A stretch of 64,000 nt of DNA from Gammaproteobacteria bacterium (lineage in GTDB: Bacteria > Pseudomonadota > Gammaproteobacteria > Steroidobacterales > GCA-2729495), in contig CP129466.1 in assembly GCA_030583605.1 (NCBI GenBank), forward strand, positions 875,001 through 939,000, given 5' to 3'. Of this stretch, positions 59,720-64,000 are shown piece after piece. Numbering within the stretch: the first letter of the stretch is position 1; each line of letters opens with the position of its first letter. Under the pieces are notes generated by a model. That model did not search any database. It was not told the DNA's origin and saw only the letters and a list, made by a program, of their open reading frames with translations. The translations under genes and the position numbers were made by a program.

Positions 59720-61432
59720 ATGGGAGCGTTCAAGGAACCACACGGCGGCACGCTGAAGGTACTGTACCTGGAGCCCGCGGCAGCCGAGCAGGAGAAAAAG
59801 AAGGCGCGCGACTACGCCTCCTGGGATCTCACGGACCGGCAGCTCTGCGACATCGAGCTGATTCTGAACGGCGGGTTTTCGCCGCTCGACGGGTTCCTCA
59901 CTCGTGAAGAGTACGACAACGTGCTCGAGACGATGCGGCTGCCGAACGGCCTGCTCTGGCCGATTCCGGTGAATCTCGATGTCACGGAGAAGTTTGCCGC
60001 CGGCATCAAGGTGGGCGACCACATTGCCCTGCGTGACCCCGAGGGCGTGCTGATCGCGACACTGGCGGTTTCCGACCTCTGGCGCCCCGACCGCGCGGCC
60101 GAGGCACAGGCGGTGTTCGGGACGACGGACCTGCTGCACCCGGGTGCGAACTACCTCGTGCAGCGGGCCAATCCCGTGTATCTCGGCGGCAAGCTGCGCG
60201 GTGTCGAACCGCCGACGCATTACGATTTCAGGGGGTTACGGCATACGCCGACAGAGCTGCGCGCGCAGTTCAGGAAGCTGGGCTGGCGCAAGGTGGTGGC
60301 CTTCCAGACGCGCAATCCCCTGCATCGCGCACATCAGGAGCTGACGTTTCGCGCCGCCAGGGAACACGAAGCCAACCTGCTGATCCACCCGGTGGTGGGG
60401 CTGACGAAGCCCGGCGACGTGGACCACTACACGCGCGTGCGCTGCTACGAGGCGGTGCTGGGCGAGTATCCCGAGCAGACCACCTCGCTGGCGCTCCTCA
60501 ACCTGGCAATGCGCATGGGCGGGCCGCGCGAGGCGGTCTGGCACGCCATCATCCGCAAGAACTTCGGCTGCACACATTTCATCGTCGGCCGCGACCATGC
60601 CGGGCCCGGCAACAACTCCAGGGGAGAGCCGTTCTACGGCCCGTATGACGCCCAGGAACTGATGAAAGAGCACGAGCACGAGCTCGACATCACCATGGTG
60701 CCGTTCCAGGAGATGGTGTACGTCGAAGACCTGGCGCAGTACGTGCCGATCAACGAGACGCGCAAGGATCAGAAGATCCTCAACATCTCCGGCACCGAGG
60801 TCCGCCGCCGGCTGCAGGAAGGGCTGGATATCCCGGACTGGTTCTCCTATCCGCGCGTGGTGGCGGAGCTGCGCAAATCCTATCCGCCGCGTCATCAGCA
60901 GGGCTTCACCGTGTTGTTCACCGGGTTGTCCGGCACGGGCAAGTCGACCATTGCCAACGCCCTCATGGTCAAGCTGATGGAGATCGGCACGCGGCGCATC
61001 ACGCTGCTCGACGGCGATCTGGTGCGCAAGCACCTTTCGAGTGAGCTCGGGTTCTCGCGCGAACACCGCGATCTGAACATCCAGCGCATAGGCTATGTGG
61101 CTTCGGAAATCACGAAGCACGGCGGCGCGGCGATTTGCGCGCCGATTGCACCGTATGCGGCGACGCGGCAACGGGTGCGGGAGATGATCGAGCCGCTCGG
61201 CGGTTTCCTCGAGGTGTTCGTAGACACCCCTCTGGACGTTTGCGAGCAGCGCGACCGCAAGGGCCTGTATGCGAAGGCCCGTGCCGGGATCATCAAGGAG
61301 TTCACCGGCATTTCGGATCCCTATGAGACGCCGCAGAATCCCGAGGTGCGGATCGACACGCAGGAGCTCTCTCCCGATCTCGCTGCCCATCGCATCCTGG
61401 TGAAGCTGGAAAGTATGGGGTTCATACGCTAG
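59720..61432 (+). CDS. Bifunctional sulfate adenylyltransferase / adenylylsulfate kinase
   Basis: A 570-residue fusion. Residues 1 to about 390 are a homomeric-type ATP sulfurylase with [10 protein letters not shown] from 196 and VGRDHAGPG. Residues from about 395 are an APS kinase with P-loop GLSGTGKST at 402-410, [20 protein letters not shown] and [18 protein letters not shown]. Together they make PAPS from sulfate and two ATP, for assimilation or sulfation. It differs from the CysDN heterodimer of E. coli. AGAGGA before ATG 59720 supports this start over an in-frame GTG at 59654. miaB follows closely. Confidence 0.94.
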   Translation: MGAFKEPHGGTLKVLYLEPAAAEQEKKKARDYASWDLTDRQLCDIELILNGGFSPLDGFLTREEYDNVLETMRLPNGLLWPIPVNLDVTEKFAAGIKVGDHIALRDPEGVLIATLAVSDLWRPDRAAEAQAVFGTTDLLHPGANYLVQRANPVYLGGKLRGVEPPTHYDFRGLRHTPTELRAQFRKLGWRKVVAFQTRNPLHRAHQELTFRAAREHEANLLIHPVVGLTKPGDVDHYTRVRCYEAVLGEYPEQTTSLALLNLAMRMGGPREAVWHAIIRKNFGCTHFIVGRDHAGPGNNSRGEPFYGPYDAQELMKEHEHELDITMVPFQEMVYVEDLAQYVPINETRKDQKILNISGTEVRRRLQEGLDIPDWFSYPRVVAELRKSYPPRHQQGFTVLFTGLSGTGKSTIANALMVKLMEIGTRRITLLDGDLVRKHLSSELGFSREHRDLNIQRIGYVASEITKHGGAAICAPIAPYAATRQRVREMIEPLGGFLEVFVDTPLDVCEQRDRKGLYAKARAGIIKEFTGISDPYETPQNPEVRIDTQELSPDLAAHRILVKLESMGFIR

Positions 61433-61463
61433 CCTCGATCGGCACGGACAGACTCCACGGAGG

Positions 61464-62819
61464 ATGGCGCTCGCCCTGGGTATGCCAGGCAAAGTTTTCA
61501 TAAAGACGTACGGCTGCCAGATGAACGAGTACGACACCTCGCGCATGACCGACATGTTGCGAGAGCGTCTCGGACTGACGCCGACCTCCGATCCGCGCGA
61601 GGCGGACGTGCTGCTGCTCAACACCTGTTCGGTCCGCGAAAAGGCGCAGGAGAAGGTCTTCTCCCAGCTCGGGCTCTGGCGCGAGATCAAGGCCGACCGC
61701 CCGGAGGTCGTGATCGGCGTCGGCGGCTGCGTGGCGAGCCAGGAGGGCAGCGCGATCCTCGACCGTGCGCCCTTCGTCGATCTCGTCTTCGGCCCGCAGA
61801 CGCTGCACCGCCTGCCCGACATGCTCGAGCGCCTGCATGACCGGGGCCGCGCGGTCGTCGACGTGAGCTTCCCCGAGATCGAGAAGTTCGACCGCCTGCC
61901 CGCTCCCCGGGCCGAGGGCGCGTCGGCCTACGTCTCGATCATGGAGGGGTGCAGCCGGCACTGCACCTATTGCGTAGTGCCCTATACCAGGGGCCGCGAG
62001 GTCAGCCGGCCGCTGGCGGACGTGGTCGCGGAAGTGAGCCTGCTCGCCCGGCAAGGCGTGCTCGAGGTCAATCTGCTCGGCCAGAACGTCAATGCCTGGC
62101 GCGGCGCCGGACGCGACGGCGGCAAGGCCGATCTCGCCGCGCTACTGCACGAGGTGGCCGCCGTTGCGGGCATCGAACGCATCCGCTTCACCACCTCGCA
62201 CCCGCTCAACTTCGGCGAGCGCCTGGTACACGCATATGCCGGCATTCCGAAGCTGGCGAATTTCCTGCACCTGCCGGTGCAGAGCGGCTCGGACCGGATC
62301 CTCGCCGCCATGCGTCGCGGGTACACGGCGATCGAGTACCGGCAGAAGATCCGCGCGCTGCGCGCGGTGCGTCCCGGCATCAGCGTGTCTACGGATTTCA
62401 TCGTCGGGTTTCCGGGAGAAACCGACGCGGATTTCGAGTCGACCATGAGTCTCATCGCGGACGTCGGCTTCGACCAGTCATTCAGCTTCATCTACAGCCC
62501 GCGGCCGGGTACGCCGGCGGCAGACTATCCTGGGCAGGTGCCCGATGACGTCAAGCATCGGCGCCTGGAGCGCCTGCAGGAGCAGGTCAATGCCCAGGCG
62601 GGGTCCATAAGCCGCGCCATGGTCGGCACCGTGCAGCGGGTCATCGTGACCGGCCCGTCGAAAAAGAGCCCATTGCAGCTTGCCGGGCGCACCGAGAACA
62701 ATCGCTGGGTGAATTTCGATGCAGATGCGGGCCTGGTCGGGCGCCTGATCGACGTGGTTGTCACGGAGGCGCTTCCGAACTCACTGCGCGGCCAGCTGGC
62801 AACGCCGGCCGCTGCCTGA
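61464..62819 (+). CDS. miaB: tRNA-2-methylthio-N6-dimethylallyladenosine synthase
   Basis: A 451-residue radical-SAM methylthiotransferase that modifies A37 of tRNAs reading UNN codons. The N-terminal UPF0004 domain carries Cys18, Cys55 and Cys89 for the auxiliary cluster. The radical-SAM motif CSRHCTYC has Cys163, 167 and 170. A C-terminal TRAM domain follows (about 385-445). ATG 61464 directly abuts GGAGG, which is too close; the next ATG at 61482 gives [15 protein letters not shown] and may be the true start. Confidence 0.95.
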   Translation: MALALGMPGKVFIKTYGCQMNEYDTSRMTDMLRERLGLTPTSDPREADVLLLNTCSVREKAQEKVFSQLGLWREIKADRPEVVIGVGGCVASQEGSAILDRAPFVDLVFGPQTLHRLPDMLERLHDRGRAVVDVSFPEIEKFDRLPAPRAEGASAYVSIMEGCSRHCTYCVVPYTRGREVSRPLADVVAEVSLLARQGVLEVNLLGQNVNAWRGAGRDGGKADLAALLHEVAAVAGIERIRFTTSHPLNFGERLVHAYAGIPKLANFLHLPVQSGSDRILAAMRRGYTAIEYRQKIRALRAVRPGISVSTDFIVGFPGETDADFESTMSLIADVGFDQSFSFIYSPRPGTPAADYPGQVPDDVKHRRLERLQEQVNAQAGSISRAMVGTVQRVIVTGPSKKSPLQLAGRTENNRWVNFDADAGLVGRLIDVVVTEALPNSLRGQLATPAAA

Positions 62820-62834
62820 GGTTGTCCGTTCATC

Positions 62835-63878
62835 GTGAGCACGACCATCGAGACCGAGGAGCTGATCCTCGAGCCGGCCGACAACCGGATCCTCGCCAAT
62901 CTCTGCGGTCAGTGCGATGAGCATCTGCGACAGCTCGAGCAACGCATCGGCGTCCAGATCGGCAACCGCGGTAACCACTTCCGCGTCATGGGCCCCGGTG
63001 GCACTGCGCGGCTCGGCGCGCGGCTGCTGCGCGAGCTGTTCGAACGCGCCGCTGGCGAAAGGCTCGATCCGCAGCGGGTGCATGTGTTCCTCCAGGAGGC
63101 GGCCGTGCAGGAAAGTCAGGAAGCGCCGCGCGGCGCAGGCACCGGCGAGGAAGAATCCGATGCGGTGCGCACCCGTCGGGCTCATATCCGGCCGCGGGGG
63201 CCCAACCAGCGCGCCTACATCGCCAGCATCCGCCGTGATGATCTGTGCTTCGGCATCGGGCCAGCCGGCACCGGCAAGACCTACCTCGCCGTGGCGAGCG
63301 CCGTGGAGGCGCTCGAACAGGACCGGGTGCGCCGTATCGTGCTGGTGCGCCCGGCGGTGGAGGCAGGCGAGCGGCTTGGATTCCTTCCCGGCGATCTCGC
63401 GCAGAAAGTCGATCCCTACCTGCGCCCCATGTACGACGCGCTCTACGAGATGCTCGGATTCGACCGCGTCGCGCGCCTGATCGAGCGCAATGTGATCGAA
63501 GTAGCGCCGCTCGCCTACATGCGGGGGCGTTCACTCAACGAGAGTTTCATCATTCTCGACGAAGCGCAGAACACCACCGTGGAACAGATGAAGATGTTCC
63601 TGACGCGCATGGGTTTTGGCTCGCGGGCGGTCGTGACGGGCGACATTACCCAGGTAGACCTGCCACGGCGCCAGCTGTCCGGGTTGCGCCACGTGATCCA
63701 GGTCTTGCGGGATCTCCCCGGCGTAAGCTTCACATTCTTCACGCCTCGTGACGTGGTGCGTCACGCGCTCGTACAGCGCATCGTCGAAGCCTACGAAGAG
63801 CGCGAGCAGGCCGAACGTGTGGCGCACGAGCAGGACGGCCCGGACGGTGGCGGTCGCGCCGGCCCCGAAAATACGTAG
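62835..63878 (+). CDS. ybeZ: PhoH-family ATPase (YbeZ)
   Basis: A 347-residue PhoH-like ATPase. The N-terminal region to about residue 110 is a KH-like domain. Walker A GPAGTGKT is at 142-149, and Walker B FIILDEAQN lies near 238. VTGDITQVDLP is the family sensor motif. It starts at GTG 62835. The miaB-ybeZ-ybeY order is conserved in gammaproteobacteria and links the protein to RNA or ribosome maturation through YbeY. The C-terminus is a hydrophilic tail. Confidence 0.95.
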   Translation: MSTTIETEELILEPADNRILANLCGQCDEHLRQLEQRIGVQIGNRGNHFRVMGPGGTARLGARLLRELFERAAGERLDPQRVHVFLQEAAVQESQEAPRGAGTGEEESDAVRTRRAHIRPRGPNQRAYIASIRRDDLCFGIGPAGTGKTYLAVASAVEALEQDRVRRIVLVRPAVEAGERLGFLPGDLAQKVDPYLRPMYDALYEMLGFDRVARLIERNVIEVAPLAYMRGRSLNESFIILDEAQNTTVEQMKMFLTRMGFGSRAVVTGDITQVDLPRRQLSGLRHVIQVLRDLPGVSFTFFTPRDVVRHALVQRIVEAYEEREQAERVAHEQDGPDGGGRAGPENT

Positions 63879-63888
63879 CCGACGCGCG

Positions 63889-64000
63889 GTGCGGGTTGTG
63901 CTCCAGGTGGCAACGCGGGCTGCCCGCCTGCCGCGCGGCACCGACCTGCAGGCCTGGGTCGAGGCGGCCGGCGCTGCGGGTGGCGGTGAGCTTACCGTGC
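63889..64000 (+). CDS. ybeY: Endoribonuclease YbeY, 5' end only
   Basis: The frame starts at GTG 63889, 10 nt after ybeZ, and stays open to the window edge. It encodes 37 residues including RLPRGTDLQAWVEAA and GELTV, matching the N-terminal part of YbeY, a metal-dependent RNase for 16S 3' maturation and ribosome quality control. The zinc-binding HxxxHxxxxxH region lies beyond the window. Identification also rests on its place after ybeZ. Confidence 0.8.
   Translation, partial: MRVVLQVATRAARLPRGTDLQAWVEAAGAAGGGELTV

Noticed and set aside
60236-61822. 528-codon minus-strand frame opposite the sulfurylase/kinase and miaB
   Set aside because: Antisense shadow of two well-identified genes; no motif recognised.

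Overview
This 64 kb window is a core-chromosome segment of a GC-rich member of the Gammaproteobacteria. The evidence is gene order. A tRNA cluster Thr-Tyr-Gly-Thr leads into tuf, tRNA-Trp, secE, nusG, rplKAJL and rpoBC. The str, S10, spc and alpha ribosomal operons follow without interruption up to rplQ. plsY-birA-coaX-SPOR and miaB-phoH-ybeY are also gammaproteobacterial arrangements. Joining all ribosomal operons in one run resembles Pseudomonas or Xanthomonas rather than E. coli. I cannot name the genus.

Layout. 1-2571: the 3' part of an rRNA operon (23S lacking its 5' end, a REP-like hairpin in the spacer, 5S, terminator). The 23S gene carries an expanded helix-45 region of about 113 nt that looks like an intervening sequence. 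2735-8477: a small surface-glycan cluster with genes on both strands: an AsnB-like amidotransferase, a GT7 enzyme resembling animal beta-1,4-galactosyltransferase, GT4 and GT2 glycosyltransferases, and an FkbM methyltransferase. 8741-14805: CtlX-type hydrolase, M61 peptidase, PlsY, BirA, CoaX and a SPOR protein. 14849-17074: five tRNA genes and the first tuf. 17104-28948: secE to rpoC. 28987-33466: str operon with the second tuf. 33540-47487: S10, spc and alpha operons. 47661-55704: CrcB, a two-gene RND efflux operon, PepQ, TrpS and an alanine-rich lipoprotein. 55933-64000: UvrA, SSB, a fused ATP sulfurylase/APS kinase, MiaB, PhoH and the 5' end of ybeY.

Together the genes cover rRNA and tRNA supply, transcription, translation and protein export, with side modules for envelope glycans, efflux, DNA repair and sulfate activation. 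No CRISPR array, prophage, insertion sequence or pseudogene was found. The least ordinary signals are non-coding: the 23S helix-45 insert, a consensus promoter and structured leader between rpsJ and rplC, mutually exclusive hairpins before rpoB, the str promoter overlapping the rpoC 3' hairpin, and a nested hairpin in the sat-cysC leader. Among proteins, the GT7 enzyme and the repeat-rich lipoprotein stand out.
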